A stretch of DNA of 64,000 bases from Rhizobium sp. NZLR1 (GCF_017357385.1 NZ_CP071632.1:3229501-3293500); one strand, 5' to 3'; positions 44,085 to 54,104 are shown, counted from the first letter of the stretch. Numbers and translations are program-made. Notes: a model not told the origin generated them from the sequence alone.

Positions 44085-46894
44085 CCGCCCTTCCCTTCGC
44101 TTTCGCCTTTCCCGCCATTCTCGGCGCACTCGTCGCCCTGCCCGTCATCTGGTGGCTGCTGCGGTTGACGCCCCCACGTCCGAAGACCGAGGTCTTCCCG
44201 CCGCTGAAGATCCTCGCCTCCGTGTTGAAGCGCGAGGAGACTCCGGCGCAGAGCCCGTGGTGGCTGACGCTGCTGCGCATGCTGCTCGCCGCCACCATCA
44301 TCCTTGCGATCGCCGATCCGGTTTTCAATCCGCGCACCAGTTCGCTCGCATCCGGTGGCCCGCTCGTCCTCTTCGTCGACAACAGCTGGGCGGCGGCGCC
44401 CGACTGGGAGCGCCGCATCCAGACGGCTGACGCGCTGATAGACGACGCCGAATCCGCCGGCACACCCGTATCGATCGCCTTCACCGCCGATCCGACCAAC
44501 GACGCCGTACCAGGTAGCGCCGCTGCCGCCCGCGACAAGCTGGGCGCTGCCGAGCCGCGACCGCTCGTGCCGGACCGCGAGCGCGCCTTCCAGGCGTTGC
44601 GCGCAGCGCTGAACGGCATCAAGCCCGGCACCCTCGCCTTCCTGGCCGACGGCGCCGCCGCCAGGGCCGACGACGCGACGGTGCGCAGGCTCGCCGAACT
44701 CCAGCCCGCCGATCTCCGCCTGATCGAAGGCGATGCTGCACGAACGGTCGCGATTACCGCGGCAAACAATGCGGCTGATGCCATGACCGTCAAGGTCACA
44801 CGGCTCAACAGCTCGCATGCCGCATCCGTGGCGCTGAACGCCGTCGATACCCAGGGCCGCTCGATCGCCAACGGCAGGGTGGATTTCGCCCCAGGCCAGA
44901 GTGTCGCGACGAGTTCGATCACTGCACCCTTCGAGATGCGCAACGATTTCGCCCGCGTCAGCGTCGATAACGCCGCGACAGCAGGCGCCGTCCACCTTCT
45001 CGACGACGCATTCAGGCGCCGCCGCGTCGTTTTGCTGTCCGGTGGAGGTGGGGATGAATTTCAACCGCTGCTCTCGCCGCTCTATTATATCCAGCGGGCG
45101 CTGCAGCCTTACGCGGATCTGATCCAACCGGCCGATTCCGATCTTTCGATCGCCATTCCGAAACTTCTCGCCAGCAACCCCTCCATCATCATCATGGCCG
45201 ATATCGGCCGGCTGCCCGAGGACACCTACGAACCTCTGACGCGTTGGATTTCGAATGGCGGTATGCTCCTGCGTTTCGCTGGCCCGCGCATGGCCGCAGC
45301 CCCTGCGGACGATCCGCTGATCCCCGTCATCCTGCGCCAGGGAGAACGGGCGCTGGGCGGCACATTGTCCTGGAGCGAGCCGCAGTCACTTGCCGAATTT
45401 CCGAATTTCGGGCCTTTCGCAGGCATCGCGCGTCCCGCCGATGTCGTCGTTAAGCGGCAGGTCCTTGCCGAACCGACGCCCGATCTTGCCGAACGCACCT
45501 GGGCGAGCCTGGCTGACGGCACGCCCCTCGTCACGATGAAGCAGCTCGCCTCCGGACAGATCGTTCTGTTTCACGTCACTGCGGAAGCGACTTGGTCCGA
45601 TCTGCCGATCTCGGGCACTTTCGTCGACATGCTGCGCCACCTCCTGCAGATATCGCGCTCGGGCGGCGTGACGTCGGAGGCGCGCGGCAATGCGCGTGTC
45701 GCTGAAACCCTGCCGCCATTCCGTATGCTGACGGCCAAGGGCACGCTCGTCTCCGAGACGGGTTCGGCGCGGCCGCTCATTCCACAGGCCGGAGCCGAAT
45801 CGACGGCGAATTTCGACAATCCGCCCGGGCTCTATGGTTCGGAAGATGGTTTCACCTCGCTGAACGTCCTGCCCGAGAACGCCGAACTGACGCCACTCGA
45901 CACAACGGGAACCAGTGCCGTGCGCGAAGGCCTGATCGGCGGCGAAAGCTGGTCGGCAAAGCCCGCGTTTTTTCTCGCAGCCTTTCTGCTGCTGCTGGCC
46001 GATAGCCTGGTCGTCCTGTTCATGAATGGCGCCTTCTCGCGACTACGCCCGGCTACCCGCACAGCGGCGATGATCGCCATTGCGCTCAGTGCCGTCTTTC
46101 TCATCCAGCCCGGCACGCTTCATGCCAACGACTCCCAGCCCGGCGACGACCTCATCCTGCAAAGGCTCGACAACACGCACCTCGCCTATGTCGTCACCGG
46201 TGAACAGGACGTGGACGATATATCCGAGCGCGGTCTCGAGGGCCTCACCCAGTTCCTGACTTTCCGCACGACGCTGGAGCCGGCGCCGCCCGTGGGCATC
46301 GACCTCACCAAAGACGAGCTCGCCTTCTATCCGATCATCTACTGGCCGGTTTCGGCAACGGCGCCGATGCCGTCGACGGCGGCGATCAGCCGTATCGATG
46401 CCTATATGCGCAACGGCGGCACCGTGCTTTTCGATACCCGCGATCAGATCAGCGCATTGGACAATGGCGGCAATGTCAGCGCCAACGGCCAGAGGCTGCA
46501 GGCAATCCTCGCCAATCTCGACATTCCGCCGCTGGAACCGGTGCCCTCCGATCACGTGCTGACGAAGTCCTTCTATCTTTTGTCGAGCTTTCCCGGTCGT
46601 TACGCCGGCAGCCCGCTTTGGATCGAGGCTCGGCAGGGCGGCCGCGAAGCGACCGAAAAATCTGCTGCGACGGCCGACGGCGTTTCGCCGATCCTGATCA
46701 CCGGCAATGATTTCGCCGGCGCCTGGGCAATCGACGACAGCGGCGTGCCGATGCTGCCGACCGTGCCGTCCGATGAAGCGCAGCGCGAATATGCCTACCG
46801 TGCCGGCGTCAACATCATGATGTACATGCTGACCGGCAACTACAAGACCGACCAGGTCCATGTTCCCGACCTTCTCGAACGGTTAGGACAATGA
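44081..46894 (+). CDS. BatA-like membrane protein with C-terminal DUF4159
   Basis: The protein has 937 residues. The N-terminus has two membrane helices of the Bat type (FAFPAILGALVALPVIWWLL and LLAATIILAIADPVF); a long periplasmic-like region follows with a VWA-like start (PLVLFVDNSWAAA). Two more helices near 626-650 and 657-675 lead to a DUF4159 domain (about 686-937: NTHLAYVVTGEQDVDD, RNGGTVLFDTRDQ). It overlaps the DUF58 gene by 4 bp. The Bat-like complex is membrane-bound; its client here is unknown. Confidence 0.88.
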   Translation: MTALPFAFAFPAILGALVALPVIWWLLRLTPPRPKTEVFPPLKILASVLKREETPAQSPWWLTLLRMLLAATIILAIADPVFNPRTSSLASGGPLVLFVDNSWAAAPDWERRIQTADALIDDAESAGTPVSIAFTADPTNDAVPGSAAAARDKLGAAEPRPLVPDRERAFQALRAALNGIKPGTLAFLADGAAARADDATVRRLAELQPADLRLIEGDAARTVAITAANNAADAMTVKVTRLNSSHAASVALNAVDTQGRSIANGRVDFAPGQSVATSSITAPFEMRNDFARVSVDNAATAGAVHLLDDAFRRRRVVLLSGGGGDEFQPLLSPLYYIQRALQPYADLIQPADSDLSIAIPKLLASNPSIIIMADIGRLPEDTYEPLTRWISNGGMLLRFAGPRMAAAPADDPLIPVILRQGERALGGTLSWSEPQSLAEFPNFGPFAGIARPADVVVKRQVLAEPTPDLAERTWASLADGTPLVTMKQLASGQIVLFHVTAEATWSDLPISGTFVDMLRHLLQISRSGGVTSEARGNARVAETLPPFRMLTAKGTLVSETGSARPLIPQAGAESTANFDNPPGLYGSEDGFTSLNVLPENAELTPLDTTGTSAVREGLIGGESWSAKPAFFLAAFLLLLADSLVVLFMNGAFSRLRPATRTAAMIAIALSAVFLIQPGTLHANDSQPGDDLILQRLDNTHLAYVVTGEQDVDDISERGLEGLTQFLTFRTTLEPAPPVGIDLTKDELAFYPIIYWPVSATAPMPSTAAISRIDAYMRNGGTVLFDTRDQISALDNGGNVSANGQRLQAILANLDIPPLEPVPSDHVLTKSFYLLSSFPGRYAGSPLWIEARQGGREATEKSAATADGVSPILITGNDFAGAWAIDDSGVPMLPTVPSDEAQREYAYRAGVNIMMYMLTGNYKTDQVHVPDLLERLGQ

Positions 46895-46895
46895 G

Positions 46896-48965
46896 ATGAC
46901 CTTCGACTTTTCGCCCTTCCTGCCTTGGCCGATTCTAGCCGCACTGGCCGCCGTCAGCGCCATCATCGCTGCCTTCGCGATCTGGCGCGGCATTCGCGGC
47001 GCCTGGATCAGAACACTGGCAGCTCTCGCCATGCTGGCCGCCCTTGCCAATCCTGTGCTGCTGCAGGAGGATAGGGATCAACTGTCGACGATCGTCCCGG
47101 TTCTCGTTGATCGAAGCCAGAGCCAGCAGACACCCGATCGCGTCAAGATGACCGACGATGCGCTTGCGGCCTTGAAGGGACAGCTCGCCCGCTTCCCCCA
47201 GATAGAGCCCCGCTTCGTCGACGTCGAAGGCGACGTCAATTCCGACGTACCGTCGACGCGCCTGTTCGACGCGCTGTCGGCAAACATCGCCGATGTTCCG
47301 CCTGCCCGCATTGGCGGCGCTATCATGCTGACCGACGGTGAAGTCCATGATGTTCCGGCCGCCAATCAGGCGCTCGGTTTCGATGCGCCTATCCATGGCC
47401 TCGTGACCGGCAAGGCCAACGAATTCGATCGCCGCATCGAAGTCATCAAGGGGCCGCGCTTCGGCATCGTCAACGAGGAGCAGCAGGTCGTTCTGCGCGT
47501 CTTCGACGACGGCCCAAGCCCCGGTGGCACGGCCAATGTCACGGTGAAGCTGAATGGTGACGAGATCGCCACCCTGCAGGCGACGCCCGGCCAGGATACG
47601 CCCTTTTCCTTCAAGGTGCCCGCCGGCGGCAGCAACGTGCTTGAATTCGCCGTTGCAGCGCTCCCCGGCGAGGTCACCACCGCCAACAACCGCGCCGTTC
47701 ACGTCATCGACGGCATCCGCCAGAATCTTCGCGTCCTTCTCGTTTCCGGCGAGCCGCATGCCGGCGAGCGCGCCTGGCGTAACCTGCTGAAATCCGATGC
47801 CTCCGTCGACCTCGTCCACTTCACCATTCTGCGCCCGCCGGAAAAGCAGGACGGCACGCCGATCAACGAGCTATCGCTGATCGCCTTTCCGACGCGCGAA
47901 CTCTTCGTCGACAAGATCAAGGATTTCGACCTGATCATCTTCGATCGCTACCAGCACCGCGGCGTGCTGCCGCTGCTCTATTACGATTACATCGCGCAAT
48001 ATGTCGAAAACGGCGGCGCGCTGCTGATCGCAGCCGGTCCCGAGCATGCCGGCCCGGATTCCATTGCACTGACGCCCCTTTCCTCGGTCCTGCCCGCGAC
48101 GCCCACCGGAGAGATGATCGAGAAGGCCTTCTATCCCCGCCTCTCCGAGGAAGGCCGCAAGCATCCCGTCACCCGCGGCCTGGACGGCTCGGGCGAGGAT
48201 CCGCCGCATTGGGGTCGCTGGTTCCGTAGCGTCGATGTCGACCGGCCGCAGGGGGAGACGATCATGCTGGGTGCCGACAACCACCCGCTGCTGGTGCTGA
48301 ACCGCGCCGGACAGGGTCGCGTCGCCATGCTGCTTTCCGATCAGGGCTGGCTTTGGGCACGCGGCTTCGAAGGCGGCGGGCCGAACGTTTCGCTCTATCG
48401 CCGTATCGCCCATTGGCTGATGAAGGAGCCGGCGCTCGAGGAAGAAGCGCTGACGGCGCGCGCCTCCGGCCGGACACTTGAAGTCACCCGCCAGACGATC
48501 GGCGACAATCCGGGCAACGCCACCGTGCGTTATCCCTCAGGCAAGACTGAAACCCTGCCGCTCACCCAATCCGAACCGGGGCTCTACAAGGCCGAGAAGA
48601 GGATGGACGAAATCGGCCTCTTCGAAATCCGCAACGGCAGGCTGTCGACGCTCGTTCATATCGGCGCCGTCGACGCACCTGAATTCAAGGCGATGATCTC
48701 GACGACCGATGTGCTGAAGCCGGCCGCCGACAGAAGCAAGGGTCTCGTCACCCGCGTCGCTAACGAAAATGGCAGGATCACCGTCCCGCCGATCCTGCCG
48801 GTGCGCGGCCAAGTCCGCCTCGCCGACAACGATCGCATGGTGATCCGCATGACCAGCGAAACGGTCTTGAAGGGCATCAACACGCTGCCGCTCTTTGCCG
48901 GTTTCGCCGGCGTCGGCATCCTGCTGCTAGCCTTCGGAACCATGTGGTGGCGCGAAGGGCGATAA
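46896..48965 (+). CDS. Membrane protein with glutamine-amidotransferase-like region, MoxR operon
   Basis: The protein has 689 residues, one base after the previous stop. Two N-terminal helices (about 9-30, 34-52), a VWA-like stretch (IVPVLVDRSQS), and a middle domain (about 275-500: RVLLVSGEPHAGERAWRNLL, FDLIIFDRYQHRGVLP, NGGALLIAAGPEH) that resembles a class I glutamine amidotransferase without a visible catalytic Cys. A C-terminal helix follows (about 660-682). It is probably a partner of the DUF4159 protein. Confidence 0.85.
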   Translation: MTFDFSPFLPWPILAALAAVSAIIAAFAIWRGIRGAWIRTLAALAMLAALANPVLLQEDRDQLSTIVPVLVDRSQSQQTPDRVKMTDDALAALKGQLARFPQIEPRFVDVEGDVNSDVPSTRLFDALSANIADVPPARIGGAIMLTDGEVHDVPAANQALGFDAPIHGLVTGKANEFDRRIEVIKGPRFGIVNEEQQVVLRVFDDGPSPGGTANVTVKLNGDEIATLQATPGQDTPFSFKVPAGGSNVLEFAVAALPGEVTTANNRAVHVIDGIRQNLRVLLVSGEPHAGERAWRNLLKSDASVDLVHFTILRPPEKQDGTPINELSLIAFPTRELFVDKIKDFDLIIFDRYQHRGVLPLLYYDYIAQYVENGGALLIAAGPEHAGPDSIALTPLSSVLPATPTGEMIEKAFYPRLSEEGRKHPVTRGLDGSGEDPPHWGRWFRSVDVDRPQGETIMLGADNHPLLVLNRAGQGRVAMLLSDQGWLWARGFEGGGPNVSLYRRIAHWLMKEPALEEEALTARASGRTLEVTRQTIGDNPGNATVRYPSGKTETLPLTQSEPGLYKAEKRMDEIGLFEIRNGRLSTLVHIGAVDAPEFKAMISTTDVLKPAADRSKGLVTRVANENGRITVPPILPVRGQVRLADNDRMVIRMTSETVLKGINTLPLFAGFAGVGILLLAFGTMWWREGR

Positions 48966-48969
48966 TCGC

Positions 48970-49386
48970 ATGCCGGAATTCGAGCTGACCGCTTCACCCT
49001 CGCCGGAGGAACTGGCTGCGATCACCGATGCGCTCTCGGCCTTCAACACCAGCGATGTCGGCCCCTCCGATCGCCGGCCGCTCACCGTTCTCATCCGTGA
49101 TACCGACGGCAAGGTGACCGGCGGCCTGTCGGGCTTCACCGCCTGGGGCTGGCTCTTCACCCAGATGCTCTATATTCCCGACACGCTGCGCGGCACCGGT
49201 CTCGCCGGCAAGATCCTTGCAAAGGCGGAAGAAGAGGCCAAGGCGCGCGGCTGCCGCGGCGCCTGGATCGACACCTTCAGCCCGCTGGCTCTCAGTGCCT
49301 ATTTGCGTCAGGGTTATGAAGTCTTCGGCGAGCTCGAGGATTTCCCGGAAGGTCGTAACCGCAGCTTCCTCCGGAAAACCCTCTGA
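48970..49386 (+). CDS. GNAT-family acetyltransferase
   Basis: The protein has 138 residues. Motif A is LYIPDTLRGTGLAGKILAKAEEEAKARGCRG, followed by the GNAT C-terminal DTFSPLALSAYLRQGYEVFGEL. The start overlaps nothing (5 bp after the membrane protein stop), so it may be the last gene of the MoxR operon. Substrate unknown. It ends at the base next to the convergent GNAT gene. Confidence 0.85.
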   Translation: MPEFELTASPSPEELAAITDALSAFNTSDVGPSDRRPLTVLIRDTDGKVTGGLSGFTAWGWLFTQMLYIPDTLRGTGLAGKILAKAEEEAKARGCRGAWIDTFSPLALSAYLRQGYEVFGELEDFPEGRNRSFLRKTL

Positions 49387-49887
49387 TCATCCATGCCAGG
49401 CAATTGCGCCCTTCAGCCGTTCGTGTACGCCCTCAGCCATCGGAACGACGAGCACACGGCCGGGATCGACGGGTCCTGGAAAGGAAAGTGCATTATATGT
49501 GACCTTCTCGAAGCCGAGCGGGCCGTAATAGGGCGGATCGCCGACGAGGATCACGGCTTCCGAGCCCTTGCGTCTTGCCGCCTCCACCGCGATCCGCACC
49601 AGTTCGCGACCGATGCCCTGGTTCTTATGGGAGGGACGGACGGCAAGCGGGCCGAGAAGGTGACCCTTCACCGTGCCGGCCAGCACCGGCGTCATGCGCA
49701 CCGAGGCGATCGTCTCGCCATTGTCGGTGCAGATGAAGGAGAGCGACAGATCATGCGGCCCCTGCTCACGGATGCGCGCGGCAGCGCGCGTGAAGCGGCC
49801 CGGACCGAAAGCTTCCTCATTGATGTGTTCGATGGCGGCGTCATGGGACGCGTCTTCGGTGAGGTAGACGAGATCGTGCTGGTACAT
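49387..49887 (-). CDS. GNAT-family acetyltransferase, YhbS-like
   Basis: The protein has 166 residues from ATG 49887; the frame is open to 50121 and the true start is not well marked. Motif A is LLGPLAVRPSHKNQGIGRELVRIAVEAARRKG, followed by AVILVGDPPYYGPLGFEKV, the YhbS-type pattern. The stop abuts that of the convergent GNAT gene (49384-49386 and 49387-49389). Confidence 0.82.
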   Translation of the reverse strand: MYQHDLVYLTEDASHDAAIEHINEEAFGPGRFTRAAARIREQGPHDLSLSFICTDNGETIASVRMTPVLAGTVKGHLLGPLAVRPSHKNQGIGRELVRIAVEAARRKGSEAVILVGDPPYYGPLGFEKVTYNALSFPGPVDPGRVLVVPMAEGVHERLKGAIAWHG

Positions 49888-50178
49888 GATGACAGAAACC
49901 GGATGGACAGATTGATGGGTCTCGAACACGCCTTGGGCGTTCGGGAGCATCAGCGTCGTCGCGGGTTTCTGGAAATGAACATCAGGCAAAGATCCTAAAA
50001 TCGTGAAGTGGCCGATAGCAGGAAAAATTTCCGCCGTCCAACGCAAAATGCACGCTTCTGCGCTCGGAACTATGCAGTGCCCAAACCGCGTGACACACTG
50101 TTCAACCTTTACCGCCTGCAAAGCCCCGCTATCTCAGCTAACTTCGGCCCCGACACGCAACCAAAGGAAATGAAGATC

Positions 50179-51189
50179 ATGGGAATGCTGGTGGACGGCG
50201 TCTGGCATGACATCTGGTACGACACGAAGGAAAGCAAGGGCCAATTCAAGCGGCAGCCCTCGCAGTTCCGCAACTGGGTGACATCGGACGGTGAGGCCGG
50301 CCCTTCCGGCAGCGGCGGCTTCAAGGCCGAAGCCGGGCGTTACAATCTCTATGTCTCGCTTGCCTGTCCCTGGGCGCACCGCACGCTGATCTTCCGCAAG
50401 CTAAAGAAGCTGGAGGAGCTGATTTCAGTCTCCGTCGTCGATCCGCTGATGCTCGAGAACGGCTGGGAATTCAAGATCGGCGACGGCGCCACCGGCGACC
50501 AGCTCTTCGGCGCCGACACCCTCTGGCAGATCTACCTCAAGGCCGATCCCCACTATTCCGGCCGCGTCACCGTTCCCGTGCTTTGGGACAAGACGACCGC
50601 CACGATCGTCAACAACGAATCGGCCGAGATCATCCGCATGTTCAACAGCGCCTTCGACGGACTGACAGGCTCGAAGGCCGATTTTTATCCGGACGACCTC
50701 CGCGCCGAAATCGATGCGCTGAACGCCACTGTCTACGACACCGTCAACAATGGCGTCTACAAGGCGGGCTTTGCCACCACTCAGGAAGCCTATGAGGAAA
50801 ACGTCGGCAAGCTGTTCGAAACCCTCGACATGCTCGACGACCGCCTTGGCAACAGCCGCTACCTGTTCGGCAACAGGCAGACCGAGGCCGACTGGCGCCT
50901 GTTTACGACCCTGGTGCGCTTCGACCCCGTTTATGTCGGCCATTTCAAATGCAACATCCGCCGGATCGCCGATTACCGCAATCTGTCGGGCTACCTGCGC
51001 GATCTCTACCAGACGGCCGGCATTGCCGAAACGGTGAACCTGAAGCACATCAAAGAACACTATTACCGCAGCCACAAGACGATCAACCCGACCGGCATCG
51101 TTCCCGTCGGCCCGGCGCTTGATCTCGACAGCCCGCATGGCCGCGCTACTGCGCCGCGCGTCTTTTCAGACGCGCAAAGGACGCTCTAA
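50179..51189 (+). CDS. Glutathionyl-hydroquinone reductase (omega-class GST)
   Basis: The protein has 336 residues from ATG 50179 (AAAGGAA 9 bases upstream; an ATG at 50170 is too close to it). The active-site Cys is in SLACPWAHRTL; the C-terminal domain has YEENVGKLFETLDMLDDRL, SRYLFGNRQTEADWRLFTTLVRFDPVYVGHFKCN, and the family's NPTGIVPVGP. Such enzymes (YqjG/PcpF/Ecm4) reduce glutathionyl-hydroquinones to hydroquinones. Monocistronic, convergent with a Nudix gene. Confidence 0.93.
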   Translation: MGMLVDGVWHDIWYDTKESKGQFKRQPSQFRNWVTSDGEAGPSGSGGFKAEAGRYNLYVSLACPWAHRTLIFRKLKKLEELISVSVVDPLMLENGWEFKIGDGATGDQLFGADTLWQIYLKADPHYSGRVTVPVLWDKTTATIVNNESAEIIRMFNSAFDGLTGSKADFYPDDLRAEIDALNATVYDTVNNGVYKAGFATTQEAYEENVGKLFETLDMLDDRLGNSRYLFGNRQTEADWRLFTTLVRFDPVYVGHFKCNIRRIADYRNLSGYLRDLYQTAGIAETVNLKHIKEHYYRSHKTINPTGIVPVGPALDLDSPHGRATAPRVFSDAQRTL

Positions 51190-51226
51190 CATCTAGAATT
51201 GCTGCATACCGCGGCCTGAGGGACTC

Positions 51227-51706
51227 TTACCAGCGGTGGTCGGGCTCCTGCTCACCTCGAAGCTCGGCGAGGCGGCGATGTGTCGCCTCGGTCGTGCCCT
51301 CGGGCAGACTGTCGAGCGAAAAGAAGCCGCTGTCGGAGATCTCCCAGTCCGGTGGGCGTGGCGCCGTCTGCTCGACGCTCGCCCGGTAGAACACGACATG
51401 GTCCCGGCGGGTGTTGGTGGTGTTGAAATAGACCTGCACCAGCTGCGGCTTGCCGATGATCCTGAGGTTGCCCTCCTCGCGCAGCTCTTTCGCAAGCGCT
51501 TCTTCGACCGTCTCGTTGCGCTCCAGTCCGCCGCCCGGCATATGCCAACCGCCGACATAGCTGTGGCGCACGAGGAAAATCCGACCGTCCGCATCGAAGC
51601 ACGCAGCCCTGACACCCATCGTCATGCCGCGGGCGAAGGAGAAATAGACATGCAGGAGGCGCAAGGCCAGCCTGATGTGAGGGGGCCGCTTCTCTTTATC
51701 CACCAT
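51227..51706 (-). CDS. Nudix hydrolase
   Basis: The protein has 159 residues. The Nudix box is MPGGGLERNETVEEALAKELREEGNL, with Lys in place of the usual Arg in the RE pair. An N-terminal stretch (MVDKEKRPPHIRLALRLLHVYFSFARG) is longer than in minimal enzymes. It hydrolyses a nucleoside diphosphate derivative; the substrate is not recognisable. It diverges from the metallophosphoesterase gene. Confidence 0.85.
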   Translation of the reverse strand: MVDKEKRPPHIRLALRLLHVYFSFARGMTMGVRAACFDADGRIFLVRHSYVGGWHMPGGGLERNETVEEALAKELREEGNLRIIGKPQLVQVYFNTTNTRRDHVVFYRASVEQTAPRPPDWEISDSGFFSLDSLPEGTTEATHRRLAELRGEQEPDHRW

Positions 51707-51764
51707 CGCTCCGTTTCAGCTCTTCATCGCGCCGGATGTGTTTGATTTGTCAATAAGCTGGTCT

Positions 51765-52685
51765 ATGTCTCGTAGCATGTTTAAGCTCGCGCATATTTCC
51801 GACGTCCACCTCGGGCCGTTGCCCAGTCTTTCCATTCAAGAGCTGTTTTCAAAACGCATAACAGGCTTTGTGAACTGGCATCGAAATCGACGCAAGCAAC
51901 TTTTCGGCAGCACGCTGGATCTGCTGCTCGACGACATCCGCGCCCATCAGGCAGATCACCTGGCAGTCACCGGCGACCTCGTCAACCTGGCGAGCGGCAT
52001 TGAGATTCGCGCCGCCGCTGCCTGGCTGCGCGCGCTCGGCGATCCCGCGAACACGTCAGTCGTTCCCGGCAATCATGACGCCTATGTGCCCGGCGCCTAC
52101 GAGAAGTCGATGCGCGCCTGGTACGATTATGTCCGCGGCGATCTCGCCCCGCCGCAATGGCAGGAGGATCGCCATATCTTCCCTTATCTGCGCATCCGCG
52201 ACAAAGTCGCGATCGTCGGCTGCTCGACAGCGGTCGCCACCCCTCCCTTTGCCGCCTCCGGCTTTTTCGGCGCGCGACAGGCCCGCGATACAGTCAACGT
52301 GCTGCGCGCGGCCGGCGAAGCCGGTCTCTTCCGCGTTGTCATGATCCATCATCCGCCGATCCGCGGCGCCACGGCCTTTTACAAACGAATGATCGGCATC
52401 CGCCGCTTCGCCGCCGTGATTTCGACGGGCGGCGCCGAACTCGTGCTGCATGGCCATACGCACCTGAACACGCTGCACTGGCTGCGCGGCCAGGTGCAGC
52501 CAGTGCCTGTCGTCGGCATCGCGTCAGCCTCGCAGGGCCCGGGCAGCATCAGGCCGCCTGCCGCCTACAACCTCTTCTCCATCGACGGCTCGCCCGGCGC
52601 CTGGGAGCTCAGCGGCGAGCGCTTCAGCCTCAACAGGGCCGGCGACGCGGTGATGTCGGAAAGCGCAGATATTTTCACGCGTTAG
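51765..52685 (+). CDS. Calcineurin-like metallophosphoesterase
   Basis: The protein has 306 residues. All five metal motifs are present: DVHLG, GDLVN, GNHDAY, HHPP and HGHTH. The start is uncertain: ATG 51765 or 51777 (both lack a good ribosome-binding site). It has no signal peptide, so it acts in the cytosol. Substrates of this group include cyclic nucleotides and UDP-sugars; nothing here decides which. Confidence 0.88.
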   Translation: MSRSMFKLAHISDVHLGPLPSLSIQELFSKRITGFVNWHRNRRKQLFGSTLDLLLDDIRAHQADHLAVTGDLVNLASGIEIRAAAAWLRALGDPANTSVVPGNHDAYVPGAYEKSMRAWYDYVRGDLAPPQWQEDRHIFPYLRIRDKVAIVGCSTAVATPPFAASGFFGARQARDTVNVLRAAGEAGLFRVVMIHHPPIRGATAFYKRMIGIRRFAAVISTGGAELVLHGHTHLNTLHWLRGQVQPVPVVGIASASQGPGSIRPPAAYNLFSIDGSPGAWELSGERFSLNRAGDAVMSESADIFTR

Positions 52686-52780
52686 CGCCGGTTCCGGACT
52701 CCTTTTATCCAGCACTTGAACCGATCTGAGAGGACGTCAGGCCATCGTCGCAACAATCACCATGGCGGCCGCTTAACCTC

Positions 52781-52808
52781 TTGGTATTTTTAGCGGTAAG
52801 CGTACAAT
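52781..52808 (+). promoter_or_regulatory. Candidate promoter of TPR protein gene
   Basis: TTGGTA (52781-52786) and TACAAT (52803-52808) are 16 bp apart; the -10 is close to consensus. The predicted start lies about 30 bp before the ATG. Confidence 0.45.
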
Positions 52809-52844
52809 CCCGGCGATTGCATCGCCTGAGAACGGAGCACACTT

Positions 52845-53405
52845 ATGACGTCTTCTTTCCGTCACCTGTCCATAATTTCGCTCGCCGCCGGCTTTGCCTT
52901 CGGCATCGCCACGGCTGCTTTCGCGGTCGGCGACAACAACGATGACACCAATCCGCCGCCGAAGACCCAGACGACCAAGACCTGCACCGGCGGCAAGGTC
53001 TGGGACAAGGCCAAGAAGGAATGCGTCAATCCGAAGAAGAGCAGCTTCAATGACGACGATCTCTATAAGTTCGCCCGCGAGTTTGCCTATGCCGATCAGT
53101 ATGACAATGCCATCACCGTGCTCAATCTCGCCCGCAATCAGAACGACCCGCGCATCCTGAACTATCTCGGCTACGCCAACCGCAAGGCCGGTCGCATGGA
53201 GCTCGGCATGTCCTACTATCGTAGGGCGCTACAGGCGGATGAGAACTACATCCTCGCCCGCTCCTATATGGGCATGGCGATGGTGGAACAGGGAGATATC
53301 CAGGGAGCCCGCGTCCAGCTTGTCGAAATCCGCGATCGCGGCGGCGAAGGCACATGGGCCTATCGGGCTCTGCTGCAAAGCTTGAACGGCTACAAGACAT
53401 ATTGA
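52845..53405 (+). CDS. Exported TPR-repeat protein
   Basis: The protein has 186 residues. A signal peptide (about 27 residues, ending AAFA) precedes a short Cys-containing linker (TCTGGKVWDKAKKECVNPKK, two cysteines that could form a disulfide) and two to three TPR-like units (about 68-175). It lies in the periplasm and probably mediates protein contacts. It is 187 bp upstream of the sigma factor gene on the same strand, so it may be in the same regulon; this is inferred. Confidence 0.82.
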   Translation: MTSSFRHLSIISLAAGFAFGIATAAFAVGDNNDDTNPPPKTQTTKTCTGGKVWDKAKKECVNPKKSSFNDDDLYKFAREFAYADQYDNAITVLNLARNQNDPRILNYLGYANRKAGRMELGMSYYRRALQADENYILARSYMGMAMVEQGDIQGARVQLVEIRDRGGEGTWAYRALLQSLNGYKTY

Positions 53406-53592
53406 CGCAAGGTTTGTGGGCAACAATGCGAAAATCCCTTGAGAAAAGGGGATGAAGACGGCCGGATGCTTGCGAAGTGCAGCAGATTTGTTTCATAAAG
53501 CACTGGCATCGTCGGCGTCGATAAGGCCGGCTTCGCGTTCGACGGCGAACCCTTCGTCCGCGAAACCATTGTGAATGCTTCTTGGATAGACA

Positions 53593-54102
53593 ATGCGTCA
53601 ACCCGCAACGACCATCGATCTCCGGCGTGATCTCGTCGGCCTTCTGCCCCGCCTTCGCCGCTTCGCGATCACGCTCGCGGGTGAGGCTGCCGTGGCCGAC
53701 GAACTCGTTCAGGCCGTCTGTCAGCGCGCCATCACCAAGGGCAATCAATGGAGCGGTGAAGGCCGGTTGGAAAGCTGGATCTACACGCTTGCCCGCCAGC
53801 AATGGACCGACGACAGCCGCAAGCGCAAGCCGAAGGCTTCCGTCCGCGGCAACGTCACCGATATACGCGAGGCCGCGCGCGAACGCTCGGCTGGAGCCGA
53901 TCCCGACGGCATCCATCACATGATCGCCGATATGCCGGACGGTCTTTCCAGCATGTTCCTGCTCGTCGACGTCGAAGGCCACAGCTACCAACAGGCGGCC
54001 GACATCATGGGCACGCCGGTGGCAAATGTCGTCTCCCAACTCGCGACCGCAAGGCTGCATTTTGCCGGGCTTGCCGGCACCCACCCGATCCACAGGTACT
54101 GA
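53593..54102 (+). CDS. ECF-like RNA polymerase sigma factor
   Basis: The protein has 169 residues. Region 2 spans about 12-85 (LLPRLRRFAITLAGEAAVADELVQAVCQRAI, then GRLESWIYTLARQQWTDDSRKRK) and region 4 about 112-160 (MPDGLSSMFLLVDVEGHSYQQAADIMGTPVANVVSQLATARLHF). The typical DAED-like motif of region 2.2 is changed. It is followed after 2 bp by a one-TM protein that looks like its anti-sigma factor. Confidence 0.85.
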   Translation: MRQPATTIDLRRDLVGLLPRLRRFAITLAGEAAVADELVQAVCQRAITKGNQWSGEGRLESWIYTLARQQWTDDSRKRKPKASVRGNVTDIREAARERSAGADPDGIHHMIADMPDGLSSMFLLVDVEGHSYQQAADIMGTPVANVVSQLATARLHFAGLAGTHPIHRY

Positions 54103-54104
54103 AT

